Source: Thalassotalea loyana
GTDB taxonomy: Bacteria; Pseudomonadota; Gammaproteobacteria; Enterobacterales; Alteromonadaceae
Direction: 5' to 3'
Length of the DNA stretch: 64,000 nucleotides
Assembly (NCBI RefSeq): GCF_030161435.1
Contig: NZ_BSSV01000001.1
Location: 806,001 to 870,000, forward strand
The translations under genes and the position numbers were made by a program. The notes under the pieces are model-generated. The model saw only the letters and a program-made list of their open reading frames with translations, made no database searches and was not told the DNA's origin. Below, in pieces: positions 18,103 to 27,259 of this stretch. Every line of letters starts with the position of its first letter. Position 1 is the stretch's first letter.

Positions 18103-18130
18103 CATATAGCTAGAGTAATCACTCTGTCAA
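18103..18130 (-). promoter_or_regulatory. putative pheL-pheA promoter
   Basis: On the minus strand a perfect TTGACA (18130-18125) is followed after 16 bp by TATATG (18108-18103). Transcription would begin around 18096, only about two bases before the pheL ATG. An alternative -10 (TATAAC at 18157-18152) would leave a 5' UTR of about 50 nt. Confidence 0.65.
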
Positions 18131-18160
18131 CAGTTTCCTTAATGCAAAATGGTTATAGCG

Positions 18161-18193
18161 CCCTTGTGAATCGTATAACAGGAATCACAAGGG
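18161..18193 (-). terminator. inverted repeat after the acylase gene, possible terminator
   Basis: CCCTTGTGA (18161-18169) and TCACAAGGG (18185-18193) are a perfect 9-bp inverted repeat with a 15-nt loop, 11 bp past the acylase stop. There is no T-run, so it may be an RNA-stabilising hairpin or a weak terminator shielding the pheA promoter. Confidence 0.45.
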
Positions 18194-18204
18194 CTGAACA
18201 TGAG

Positions 18205-20586
18205 CTAGTAGCTCAGTAAAACCATTGAGTACTTCGTAGGTCCAGGTAAGAATGCTGATGGTTTTCCATCAGCCCAATCTTTATGGCCAAGTCCGTAATA
18301 AGGCGACCAAGGGTGGCCAGCTTGACTGGTTGGCATATGGAATATACCTCGGCCTTCATAACCTGGAGAAACAATCATACGCTCAGAAGCGCCAAAATCA
18401 GTACCTTGAACGCGTGGCATATAACTATCGCCAGCTAATTGCATTGCTGGCATATCTAACCAACGGCCGATAATAGGTACGGCTTTACTCAATGGATGTT
18501 GAATCTTACTGGTATTTTGTTGACCCCAAGTAGCTTGTGAAAGCGGTTGTCCTTCTGTCATTGCGTCCAACGTATTATTTAATGCCAATTCAAACACAGC
18601 TTGCCATGAATCTTCAGGGCGCAACATGAAGTTGTCAGGTTGTTGAGTGATCAGTTGCCACAATGGTGTTTCAATTTGGTGCCTGATACTTCGTAAACTA
18701 AAGCTAGCATCGAGTTGTTTTAGGGATTCAGTGAGATCACTGAACACCAAATCGCGCATTTCATACCTGAAGTTACGCACTAGTCTGTAGGCCACAGAAT
18801 CAACACTAGCACTAAGTGATTGTTCGTTTTCGAGTATCGATTTCGCTTCCTGCCACAACGGCTTATTGGCTATTGCGTCTTGAGTTAACACTGTTGAAAG
18901 GAGAAACTGATGCCAACGACCAAGAAAAACCGCTTTGTCGTCAAGCGCAACATCTAATAACGCTTGTTCGTCAAATTGCTCTTTAGCCATTAAATCATCA
19001 CGAATTTGTTGGCTTCTTGCGCCTAAAGCATACCCACCGTTACCAATTTTGTCGTACATCTCTCCACCTACAACACGTGAATTCCCTGTCCATAGGCGAT
19101 GATGAGAAGGATTTTTTACTCGTGGATATTGGTCAGCAGTTAGGTATTCACCCCAGCCATTTTCACCTGTTGACCAGTCAGTAGGTAAGTCACCTACAGC
19201 ACCAACTTTTTGTGGAATAGGCCCCATGATTGTCCAGCCAATATTACCTTGAACATCACCAACCATTAGATTTTGAGCCGGAATGCCTGTCGTCGCTGCT
19301 ATATCAAACGCCTCGTCAACACTTGTTGCTTGTTCAAGCTTCATTTGATTAAGATTAACCGCTTGCACATCGTGAGCTACCCATCGGTAAACGATTGGCT
19401 GTTTTAGGTGGTTCTCGCCAATGACAGGGCCCCAGATAGTTTCTTGCACCATTATTTCTTCTGATGGCTTATCTTTGATTGCAATAACTTGAGGAATGTA
19501 TGTGAAACTGCGCCAACCTTCAGGGGTTAGGTACTGGTTACCAGACTCGTTGAGTTTAAGCTCAATGATGTCACTCCAATCGCCATAACTATTTGTATAA
19601 CCCCAGGCAATTTTTCCGTTACTGCCGGTTATAATATTTGGAGCACCTGGTAGGGTCGTCCCAGTAACTTTAATCGTCTCGTTACCGTTTTTGAATTGAA
19701 TTGATGCACGAAACCAAGTATTCGGCACGCGAATACCTAGATGCATATCATTAGCTACGATAGCTGATTTTGTGTCGCTAATTGCGCCGCCTACTGCCCA
19801 GTTGTTTGAGCCAGGTAGGTAATCATTTTTTGCAACAATATGGTGAGACGCTGGTTGTTCAGTCGAAGCCGTTGCTGATGGCCATGGCATTGTTGGTATT
19901 GCACCTGATGGAAATTGCGTATCATCAACTGCTGCATCCCACTTAGAGCCTTTAGGATTTAAAAATGCAAAGGCTTCGTCGCCAAGTGTGCTTTTAAGGA
20001 TACCCAGGGTTCTTTCACGCTTGCCGTCAGATGATTGAAGATCAAGATACATGCTAAATACTGCAAGTATTGTATCCTCTTCTTGCCACTCAACAGGATC
20101 AAGCTGTAATAATAGATACTCAAATGGCTTAGCATGCATGTATTTCAAGCCTTGATTAACCCCTTGCGTGTAAGCTTTTAAGTAGGCAACTTGGTCTTTA
20201 GGCAAACTCTTAATAATGATGCGGGCTCGATCTCTAAATCGGTGCTTGCGAATACGCTTATCATAATCAAGCGCTAAGTCTCCAAATAAACTTGATAGTT
20301 CGCCTGCAGAATTCTTCCTGAGTAAATCCATTTGGAAAAAGCGCTCTTGTGCATGAACATAGCCAAGGGCTACTGCTGCGTCTTTCCTATCTTCAGCGAG
20401 TATAGTGACAATGCCTTTTTCATCACGCTCCACCTGCACTGCCTTCTCTAAACCTAAGAGAGTTCGCTTACCTTCTAGTTGGGGAAGGGAACCATCTATT
20501 TGGCTATAAATGTCTGCGCTGCCCGCTATCAAGAGGAATACAAGGATAAAGATGAAGAAAATTATAAATCTACGGAGTTTCGTCAT
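18205..20586 (-). CDS. penicillin acylase family (Ntn-hydrolase) amidase
   Basis: This 793-residue precursor belongs to the family that includes penicillin G acylase and acyl-homoserine-lactone acylases. It has an N-terminal hydrophobic segment (about 7-24), an alpha-chain region with 'GIVTILAEDRKDAAVALGYVHAQERFFQMDLLR', here cited as 'ALGYVHAQERFFQMD', a linker, and the autoprocessing site 'LPGSNNWAVGG', where Ser260 becomes the N-terminal nucleophile of the beta chain. 'GTTLPGAPNIITGSNGKIAWG' region and the 'NSRVVGG' strand are also typical. The substrate could be acyl-homoserine lactones, lactams or peptides; context does not decide. Single gene. Confidence 0.88.
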   Translation of the reverse strand: MTKLRRFIIFFIFILVFLLIAGSADIYSQIDGSLPQLEGKRTLLGLEKAVQVERDEKGIVTILAEDRKDAAVALGYVHAQERFFQMDLLRKNSAGELSSLFGDLALDYDKRIRKHRFRDRARIIIKSLPKDQVAYLKAYTQGVNQGLKYMHAKPFEYLLLQLDPVEWQEEDTILAVFSMYLDLQSSDGKRERTLGILKSTLGDEAFAFLNPKGSKWDAAVDDTQFPSGAIPTMPWPSATASTEQPASHHIVAKNDYLPGSNNWAVGGAISDTKSAIVANDMHLGIRVPNTWFRASIQFKNGNETIKVTGTTLPGAPNIITGSNGKIAWGYTNSYGDWSDIIELKLNESGNQYLTPEGWRSFTYIPQVIAIKDKPSEEIMVQETIWGPVIGENHLKQPIVYRWVAHDVQAVNLNQMKLEQATSVDEAFDIAATTGIPAQNLMVGDVQGNIGWTIMGPIPQKVGAVGDLPTDWSTGENGWGEYLTADQYPRVKNPSHHRLWTGNSRVVGGEMYDKIGNGGYALGARSQQIRDDLMAKEQFDEQALLDVALDDKAVFLGRWHQFLLSTVLTQDAIANKPLWQEAKSILENEQSLSASVDSVAYRLVRNFRYEMRDLVFSDLTESLKQLDASFSLRSIRHQIETPLWQLITQQPDNFMLRPEDSWQAVFELALNNTLDAMTEGQPLSQATWGQQNTSKIQHPLSKAVPIIGRWLDMPAMQLAGDSYMPRVQGTDFGASERMIVSPGYEGRGIFHMPTSQAGHPWSPYYGLGHKDWADGKPSAFLPGPTKYSMVLLSY

Positions 20587-20969
20587 TGTTTATTTAAGTC
20601 CTTATTATTGTTATTCAAATAGGGTATTAAAAATGTACAGTAAAAAACAGCAATAAGTTGATATTTTGCATCGAAAATAATAAAGAATCCGTGAAAATAG
20701 CAAAAACGTGGTCGTTGTCGTCTATTTAAAATATTGAAAACTAATAGCTTTATAAATTGTTAAAAAAATGCTTGGGCATACAGAAATATCAATGTAATAA
20801 TACTTTCGTAGATGGGCGCAAGAAAGCCCTAAATTGATCTCCTTTTCGTTGTTTTCTCTTGTATCGCAGACTTTGTATTGATCACCATATTTCGAATTAA
20901 TGTATGGTTCTAGGCGTTTTAGTTAAGAGTTATTGAAGGTCTGTTTTTCTCCTGTTAGGTTTTGTTTAG
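20587..20969. other. 383-bp divergent intergenic region with no recognised gene
   Basis: AT-rich DNA between the divergent acylase gene and the 107-residue hypothetical gene. It must hold both promoters, but I see no convincing -35/-10 pair, inverted repeat or small reading frame that I would defend. Confidence 0.5.
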
Positions 20970-21293
20970 ATGTTAGATAACGCACGTTATATAAAAATAG
21001 ATGATTGGTTTTTTGAAATAAAAATGGTCAAAGCAATTAAAGTGGATGAGTTTGGTCAACCATATTCAGCTGTAGCAAACTGTAATATTAATGGCGACCA
21101 AATGTATATTGATGGCTTGATGACAAAGGATGAAGAAAAGTTTTCAAAAGACGATGTTAACGCTTTTTTAAAGTTCTGCCAGAAGTTAGGCATTGATAGT
21201 GTGACTTATCACCGAATGAAAGACGGTTCGCCAGTGTTAAGAGAAATGAAACACGAGGAACAGGTAAAGGTAGGTACAAAAAAGGCGAGTTAA
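20970..21293 (+). CDS. conserved-looking hypothetical protein, 107 residues
   Basis: The product is soluble and charged, starting 'MLDNARYIKIDDWFFEIKM' and ending in a Lys-rich tail. Alternating strands and one helix ('KDDVNAFLKFCQKLGI') suggest a small alpha/beta domain. I do not recognise a family. It lies downstream of recA, convergent with it across a shared terminator, in the place where many gammaproteobacteria carry recX; it does not resemble RecX. Confidence 0.65.
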   Translation: MLDNARYIKIDDWFFEIKMVKAIKVDEFGQPYSAVANCNINGDQMYIDGLMTKDEEKFSKDDVNAFLKFCQKLGIDSVTYHRMKDGSPVLREMKHEEQVKVGTKKAS

Positions 21294-21308
21294 TCTGTGT
21301 GGTTTAAA

Positions 21309-21338
21309 AAAAAGCCCCATCTGTTGATGGGGCTTTTT
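21309..21338. terminator. bidirectional terminator between a hypothetical gene and recA
   Basis: AAAAAGCCCCATC pairs with GATGGGGCTTTTT around TGTT; the A- and T-runs suit both convergent genes. Confidence 0.95.
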
Positions 21339-21359
21339 GCTATTTATCTTCCGCGATTA

Positions 21360-22382
21360 TTAAGCTTCTTCTTCAACTTCTTCTTGCGGTGCTGCTTTTG
21401 TTAAGAACATCTCACGTAAGCGCGTGTCAATTTCATTCGTGATAGCCGGGTTCTCTTTTAGGAACTCAACAGCTTTCGCTTTACCTTGACCAATCTTGTC
21501 GCCTTGGTAGCTGTACCATGCACCTGCTTTTTCAATCATCTTGTTTTGTACGCCAAGGTCAATTAGCTCACCAAAGTTGTTGATGCCTTCACCGTAAAGG
21601 ATTTGGAATTCAACTTGCTTAAATGGAGGTGCAATTTTGTTTTTAACTACTTTCACTCGCGTTTCGTTACCAACGATTTCGTCACCATTCTTAACTGCGC
21701 CAATACGACGAATGTCTAAACGTACAGAAGCATAGAACTTTAATGCGTTACCACCAGTTGTTGTCTCAGGGTTACCAAACATCACACCAATTTTCATACG
21801 AATTTGGTTGATGAAGATCATCATAGTGTTTGATTGCTTTAGGTTTGCTGTTAATTTACGCATTGCTTGAGAAAGCATACGTGCTTGCAGACCCATATGT
21901 GAGTCACCCATTTCACCTTCAATTTCAGCTTTTGGTGTTAATGCAGCAACAGAGTCAACAACAATAACGTCGACAGCACCTGAGCGGGTTAACATGTCAC
22001 AAATTTCTAGTGCTTGCTCACCTGTATCTGGTTGAGATACAAGTAGTTCGTTAATATTTACACCTAGCTTTTCAGCGTAGATAGGATCAAGAGCGTGCTC
22101 CGCATCAACGAATGCACAAGTCTTTCCGTTCTTTTGTGCTTCAGCAATAACTTCAAGTGTTAAGGTTGTTTTACCACTAGATTCAGGACCATAAATTTCA
22201 ACAACACGGCCCATTGGTAAACCGCCTGCGCCAAGCGCAATATCTAAACCGAGTGAACCGGTAGAAATAGTCTCAACGTCCATGCTACGGTTTTCACCAA
22301 GTTTCATGATTGAGCCTTTACCAAACTGACGTTCGATTTGGCTTAGCGCAGCAGATAATGCTTTTTCTTTATTTTGGTCCAT
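21360..22382 (-). CDS. recA: recombinase RecA
   Basis: RecA forms the ssDNA filament for homologous recombination and triggers LexA self-cleavage. The 340-residue sequence has Walker A 'GPESSGKTT' (65-73), '[19 protein letters not shown]', loop L1 '[14 protein letters not shown]', loop L2 '[17 protein letters not shown]' and a short acidic C-tail ('[10 protein letters not shown]'). GTGGAG precedes the start. Its promoter contains a LexA operator. No recX is found next to it. Confidence 0.99.
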   Translation of the reverse strand: MDQNKEKALSAALSQIERQFGKGSIMKLGENRSMDVETISTGSLGLDIALGAGGLPMGRVVEIYGPESSGKTTLTLEVIAEAQKNGKTCAFVDAEHALDPIYAEKLGVNINELLVSQPDTGEQALEICDMLTRSGAVDVIVVDSVAALTPKAEIEGEMGDSHMGLQARMLSQAMRKLTANLKQSNTMMIFINQIRMKIGVMFGNPETTTGGNALKFYASVRLDIRRIGAVKNGDEIVGNETRVKVVKNKIAPPFKQVEFQILYGEGINNFGELIDLGVQNKMIEKAGAWYSYQGDKIGQGKAKAVEFLKENPAITNEIDTRLREMFLTKAAPQEEVEEEA

Positions 22383-22426
22383 TCTAATGGCTCCACTTAA
22401 TATTCGATATTTGTAAAATTGAAATT

Positions 22427-22454
22427 AGTATACTGTATAGTTTTACAGTATCAA
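22427..22454 (-). promoter_or_regulatory. recA promoter with overlapping LexA (SOS) box
   Basis: On the minus strand TTGATA (22454-22449), a 16-bp spacer and TATACT (22432-22427) form the promoter. The spacer is a LexA operator: the 20-bp palindrome at 22431-22450 has CTGT-N8-ACAG at 22433-22448 and near-perfect flanks (TA...TA). The same interlock of promoter and operator is known at E. coli recA. Confidence 0.95.
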
Positions 22455-22669
22455 TCGTTTTTCATAAAAAATATTGATAAATGCAGTTAACTTATTGTTT
22501 TATAATGTTTTGTTTTTGTTGTGGAGCGCTAGCATGACGCCACAATCGTCTGTTGGTATTTTAAACAAACTAAAAATAAACAGTATTTGGCGAATTTCGC
22601 GGACTTATTTTCTTTGCTTATGGCATAATTATTCCAATTGAATTTTTACAACAAAAATAGCGCTAAAAA

Positions 22670-25243
22670 ATGACACTAAGCCCATCCGACTTTTCTTCGC
22701 ATACTCCGATGATGCGTCAATATTTAACGATAAAAGCCGAGTTTCCTAATATTTTATTGTTCTATCGAATGGGAGATTTTTACGAATTGTTTTTTGATGA
22801 TGCAAAACGCGCAGCGGATTTGCTTGATATCCCTTTAACAGCTCGAGGAAAGTCAGGTGGCAATGCAATTCCAATGGCTGGCGTACCATACCACGCAGTA
22901 GAGAATTATTTGGCTAGACTTGTTCAGTTAGGTGAGTCAGTGGCAATTTGTGAGCAAGTAGGCGACCCTGCAACGAGTAAGGGGCCGGTTGAGCGCAAAG
23001 TTGTAAAAGTGGTAACTCCGGGGACTGTGAGTGATGAAGCCTTGTTGACTGACAGGCAAGACAACCTATTAGTCTCTGTCTTTGAGCACAAATCGTCATA
23101 TGGCATTGCTTATTTAGACATTAGTTCAGGCAGATTTGTTGTTACTGAACCTACATCACTAGAGCAATTACAGGCGGAATTACAGCGCTTGTCGCCAGCC
23201 GAATTATTGTATCCTGAATCGTTTACCGAGTATGGTTTAATTCAATCATACAAAGGCATACGTAAACGCCCTGATTGGGAGTATGACTTTGACACGGCTC
23301 AATCTATTTTAACTAAGCAATTTGGGACTAAAGACTTATCCGGTTTTGGTATTAGTGATAAACACTATGCTATTTGTGCCGCGGGCTGTTTATTTCAATA
23401 CGTAAAAGATACGCAACGCACTGCACTACCGCATATTCGCTCTATTATTGCCGAGTCTGCAACGACAGGTGTTGTGCTCGATGCTGCTACTCGAAGAAAT
23501 CTAGAGCTAACGCAAAACCTTCAAGGTGGCTTGGAAAACACACTAGCTTCAATCCTTGATACCAGCGTTACACCTATGGGTTCTCGTCTTCTTAAACGTT
23601 GGATACATTTTCCTTTACGAGATTTACAGGTACTTACTGCTCGTCAAGATGCGGTTAGTAATATTCTAGATTTAGAGTTAGGTGAAGTGCTTATCAGTTC
23701 ATTGAAGCCGATTGGCGACATTGAACGTATCGTGTCTCGAATCGCTATGCGTTCTGCTAGGCCAAGAGATTTCGCTCGTTTACGCAATGCGTTAACAAAT
23801 TTACCTGACATTGCAGAAGATTTAGCCGATGTTAGCGCAACACATTTGAAAGCGATTTCAGCGAATGTTGCGCCTCAACCTGTATTGCAAGCCTTGCTTG
23901 AAAAAGCGATCGTCGATAACCCGCCGGTATTGATCCGAGACGGCGGGGTGATTGCTGAAGGCTATAATGATGAACTTGATGAGTTGAGAAACTTAAGCCA
24001 AGGGGCAAGCGACTATTTAGAGCAGTTAGAGGTTCGTGAACGAGAAGCAACCGGAATTTCAACATTGAAAGTTGGCTACAACAAAGTACACGGCTTTTAT
24101 ATTGAAATCAGTCGTGCGGCTTCTAATGAAGTACCTGATCATTATATTCGTCGACAAACACTTAAAAACAACGAACGTTTTATTACCGATGAGCTCAAGC
24201 AGCATGAAGAGAAGGTGTTAACTGCTCAAAGTCGATTCTTAGCACTGGAAAAGAAACTGTATGATGAGCTGTTTGATCTGATTCTTCCTGATTTGGAGCG
24301 CTTGCAGTCACTTGCTAGTAATTTAGCGGAATTAGATGTCTTAAACACCTTTGCTCAAACAGCTGAGCGATTAAATTACGTTAAACCAGTGCTAAGTGTA
24401 GAACCAGGTATTGCAATTGAGGGCGGTCGTCACCCTGTGGTTGAGCAAATGACGAGTGAACCGTTTATTGCAAATCCAGTTTTATTGAATGAACAACGAA
24501 AAATGTTAGTGATAACTGGTCCTAATATGGGCGGTAAATCTACTTACATGCGTCAGACCGCACTCATTGTGCTGATGGCTCATATAGGTGCTTATGTGCC
24601 TGCACAGTCTGCAAAAATTGGATTAGTTGATCGTATATTCACCCGTATTGGCGCTTCAGATGATTTGGCGAGTGGTCGCTCTACGTTTATGGTGGAAATG
24701 ACTGAAACCGCCAATATACTGCATAATGCTACAGAGAAAAGCCTTGTTCTTTTGGATGAAATTGGCCGTGGCACGAGTACCTATGATGGCTTGTCACTTG
24801 CCTGGGCATGTGCCGAAATGCTTGCGCTAAAACTGAAAGCATTTACTTTGTTTGCTACCCATTATTTTGAGTTAACACTGCTATCCGAGCAAATACCAAC
24901 GTTAAGCAATGTACATTTAGACGCTGTTGAACATGGCGACAACATTATCTTCATGCATGCCATTCAAGAAGGCGCCGCGAGTAAAAGTTTTGGTTTGCAG
25001 GTAGCTCAGTTAGCTGGGGTACCCAAAGCGGCTGTTTCACGTGCGAAGCAAAAATTAGCTGAGCTCGAAACAGAGCAGCACCGTATTCATGCTGAAGGTC
25101 ATTTAGAGAAGTCATCACAAGTACAATTGCCATTAATCGACGAACCGCATGTTGCGATTCAGAAGTTAGCGCAAATTGATGTGAATAACGTAACACCCAA
25201 ACAAGCGTTAGACATTCTTTATGAATTAAAAGAGACATTATAA
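22670..25243 (+). CDS. mutS: DNA mismatch repair protein MutS
   Basis: MutS recognises base mismatches and starts methyl- or strand-directed repair with MutL. The 857-residue protein has the mismatch-wedge motif '[15 protein letters not shown]' near the N-terminus, the connector and lever domains, and the ATPase with Walker A '[13 protein letters not shown]' (about 617-629), '[14 protein letters not shown]', '[14 protein letters not shown]' and 'FATHYFEL'. The C-terminal tail ends '[12 protein letters not shown]', a typical tetramerisation region. Divergent from recA; 287 bp separate them, and most of that space apart from the recA promoter shows no feature. Confidence 0.99.
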   Translation: MTLSPSDFSSHTPMMRQYLTIKAEFPNILLFYRMGDFYELFFDDAKRAADLLDIPLTARGKSGGNAIPMAGVPYHAVENYLARLVQLGESVAICEQVGDPATSKGPVERKVVKVVTPGTVSDEALLTDRQDNLLVSVFEHKSSYGIAYLDISSGRFVVTEPTSLEQLQAELQRLSPAELLYPESFTEYGLIQSYKGIRKRPDWEYDFDTAQSILTKQFGTKDLSGFGISDKHYAICAAGCLFQYVKDTQRTALPHIRSIIAESATTGVVLDAATRRNLELTQNLQGGLENTLASILDTSVTPMGSRLLKRWIHFPLRDLQVLTARQDAVSNILDLELGEVLISSLKPIGDIERIVSRIAMRSARPRDFARLRNALTNLPDIAEDLADVSATHLKAISANVAPQPVLQALLEKAIVDNPPVLIRDGGVIAEGYNDELDELRNLSQGASDYLEQLEVREREATGISTLKVGYNKVHGFYIEISRAASNEVPDHYIRRQTLKNNERFITDELKQHEEKVLTAQSRFLALEKKLYDELFDLILPDLERLQSLASNLAELDVLNTFAQTAERLNYVKPVLSVEPGIAIEGGRHPVVEQMTSEPFIANPVLLNEQRKMLVITGPNMGGKSTYMRQTALIVLMAHIGAYVPAQSAKIGLVDRIFTRIGASDDLASGRSTFMVEMTETANILHNATEKSLVLLDEIGRGTSTYDGLSLAWACAEMLALKLKAFTLFATHYFELTLLSEQIPTLSNVHLDAVEHGDNIIFMHAIQEGAASKSFGLQVAQLAGVPKAAVSRAKQKLAELETEQHRIHAEGHLEKSSQVQLPLIDEPHVAIQKLAQIDVNNVTPKQALDILYELKETL

Positions 25244-25303
25244 TTTGCAGATTTATCATATATAAACTATACCTCTGATGATTAAGTCAAAAAGGAATTT
25301 GAT

Positions 25304-26221
25304 ATGTCATATACAAACAAAGGAGTGTTTGGCGTTCAGCCTCATCCTGCATCAAGTGTGCTTTGTGTAATCAGCCCAAAGCACGTTAAGTCTTTATTAG
25401 TTGTTTTAGCACTTGTTGCCATTGTCCTCGTGATGTTTCTCGTCGCTGTTATCAAAGCGGATATCCACCAATGGTTGGCCAAAGATTCTAAGAGTCAGGC
25501 CAATGAAGACGGACACATCAAGGTCGAAAAAATTTGGGTTAATCCAGGTGATTATATTCAAGTTAGTTCACGTTTAATGTCATTTAAAATCAATAAAGAT
25601 AAGCGTGAGGGAAGCGTACTAGCCAAGAAACTTGAAAATAAAGTGCGAGCTAAACTTGAGTTAAATCGCAAAGAAATTGCCAGTTTAAAGTACGCTCACC
25701 AACAAAAACTCCAAGCCTTGTATAATGAACGTGACGAGATAAAGACGGCGATTATTGCGAATAAATACTATAACAACGCGCTTGGTGCTAGTGATATGAA
25801 TAACGCTGACTTAAGTTCGCATATTCCTTTGCTCAATGAACGTTTACGCGACGTGAGTATTGCTATTCGTGATGAGCCATTAATCTTTAAAGAACAATTA
25901 AGAATATTACTCTGGTATAAGAGCGACTTAGGATATCAGCTGGAGAACCTTGAGCTCCATAATTCCTACACGTTGATAGCTGACAGTGAGGGCTTTATTG
26001 AAAAAATTCACCTATCGACAAGCAACCTTTTGAATGAAAATACGATGCTTATTTCGATGACAATGACTAACGATAGTGCCAGTGAATTAGAACAAAAAAC
26101 AGGAGCAGATGTATCAGGCTCTCTTAAACAGGTCTTTTTATTGGAGCCTAAGATAAAAGCCTTTGAGCACTTGGTAGACGCGCGGCTAAAAAAAGCCGCA
26201 TTTAAGTACTTACATTATTAA
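25304..26221 (+). CDS. orphan HlyD/EmrA-like membrane-fusion protein
   Basis: The 305-residue product has one membrane segment (about 30-50) and then a split biotinyl/lipoyl-like motif: 'KVEKIWVNPGDYIQVSS' (73-89) and 'LIADSEGFIEKIHLSTSNLL' region (224-243), separated by two helical stretches rich in Lys/Glu/Leu (about 100-150 and 175-220) that could form a coiled-coil hairpin. That is the architecture of HlyD/EmrA-type adaptors. There is no transporter gene next to it, and the C-terminal beta-barrel looks short. Partner and function unknown. Confidence 0.65.
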   Translation: MSYTNKGVFGVQPHPASSVLCVISPKHVKSLLVVLALVAIVLVMFLVAVIKADIHQWLAKDSKSQANEDGHIKVEKIWVNPGDYIQVSSRLMSFKINKDKREGSVLAKKLENKVRAKLELNRKEIASLKYAHQQKLQALYNERDEIKTAIIANKYYNNALGASDMNNADLSSHIPLLNERLRDVSIAIRDEPLIFKEQLRILLWYKSDLGYQLENLELHNSYTLIADSEGFIEKIHLSTSNLLNENTMLISMTMTNDSASELEQKTGADVSGSLKQVFLLEPKIKAFEHLVDARLKKAAFKYLHY

Positions 26222-26230
26222 AGTAGCGTG

Positions 26231-27259
26231 TCAGGCAGTGATGTAAAACAGACAATCACTTTGTGCGATGTAACGCTGCTTGGTTGCCATAAATATTTGA
26301 AAATCACACGCTGCAATGAGTCTGTTATCCTCAAAGTAGAAGTAGTCATCAATCACGTTATTCTTATACTCATCGAGTAATTTAAGGTTAGATAAACCTT
26401 CGTTATCTGACCAACCAAGAATTTGTCCAGCGTGACATAGACCATAGTTAAATTGTTCGATGTTTTCTATGATGGTGACGCCATCTTCACCTTGATCCTC
26501 AAGTGAAAAGCTCACATCAATATCTTCTGCTAATACCAAACGCATGGGGTGATGAATCACCTTGATCGTTTGTTTGTGGGAGTTGTTTATGTCAACACCA
26601 AGTGCCAATGTAGTGATGGCTTCATAAGCAACTTTATTTGCTTGAATATCGGTGCAGCCTCCGCATTCTAGGGTTATCACTGGGCAATCAATCGTTATTT
26701 CCATCAATGCACCAAGAGAAATATGGGAAAGAATTAAGTTGTCACAAAAAAAGCTAGCGAGCTTAAGGTGCTGCTTGTTCATATGTGCACTTACACAAAA
26801 TGCAGGGCTGCTGCCTGAGGTGTTATGCATGTCCACGACGAGTACAGGGGAGACTTCTTTTATTGCATCTTCGATCAAGTGAGCTCTTTGGTTGTAGTTC
26901 GTCTGTTTTTCTGAATTGAAGCAACGATTGATATCTTCACCGCCTGGTAAAAAACGTTGACTGAAAATAGGCTGATATTGAGCGGCTTCAACAGAACAAA
27001 TGATAAACCTCAAATTAACATTTTGCGGTCGCTCTTCCTGAATTAACCATTGATGTAGAGCAATAAAACCTGACGGTTCATTGCCGTGCAATAAGGTCGT
27101 TATCACATACCACTGTTCGCTATCCTCATGAGTAATATCTATGACTGTAGGGCCGCACAATGATAGCAAGAATTGAGTATAGTCTGCTTTTAGGGTGATG
27201 CTATCGGGGTTTTTGAGATAGCAAATGTCTGAAAAATCTATCGCCATATTTGTTCCCAT
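26231..27259 (-). CDS. succinylglutamate desuccinylase/aspartoacylase family zinc hydrolase
   Basis: These M14-like enzymes cleave N-acyl amino acids or peptides. Zinc ligands are visible as 'LLHGNEPSG' (His58, Glu61) and 'VDMHNTSGS' (His145); 'GEDINRCF' supplies the substrate-binding Asn-Arg pair, and 'ITLECGG' gives the catalytic Glu198. At 342 residues it is close to AstE/AspA length, but no ast operon is present. It overlaps the upstream ligase-like gene: ATG 27259 gives 22 bp of overlap, ATG 27247 gives 10 bp and a GGGA site, so the latter may be the true start. Substrate unknown. Confidence 0.8.
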   Translation of the reverse strand: MGTNMAIDFSDICYLKNPDSITLKADYTQFLLSLCGPTVIDITHEDSEQWYVITTLLHGNEPSGFIALHQWLIQEERPQNVNLRFIICSVEAAQYQPIFSQRFLPGGEDINRCFNSEKQTNYNQRAHLIEDAIKEVSPVLVVDMHNTSGSSPAFCVSAHMNKQHLKLASFFCDNLILSHISLGALMEITIDCPVITLECGGCTDIQANKVAYEAITTLALGVDINNSHKQTIKVIHHPMRLVLAEDIDVSFSLEDQGEDGVTIIENIEQFNYGLCHAGQILGWSDNEGLSNLKLLDEYKNNVIDDYFYFEDNRLIAACDFQIFMATKQRYIAQSDCLFYITA

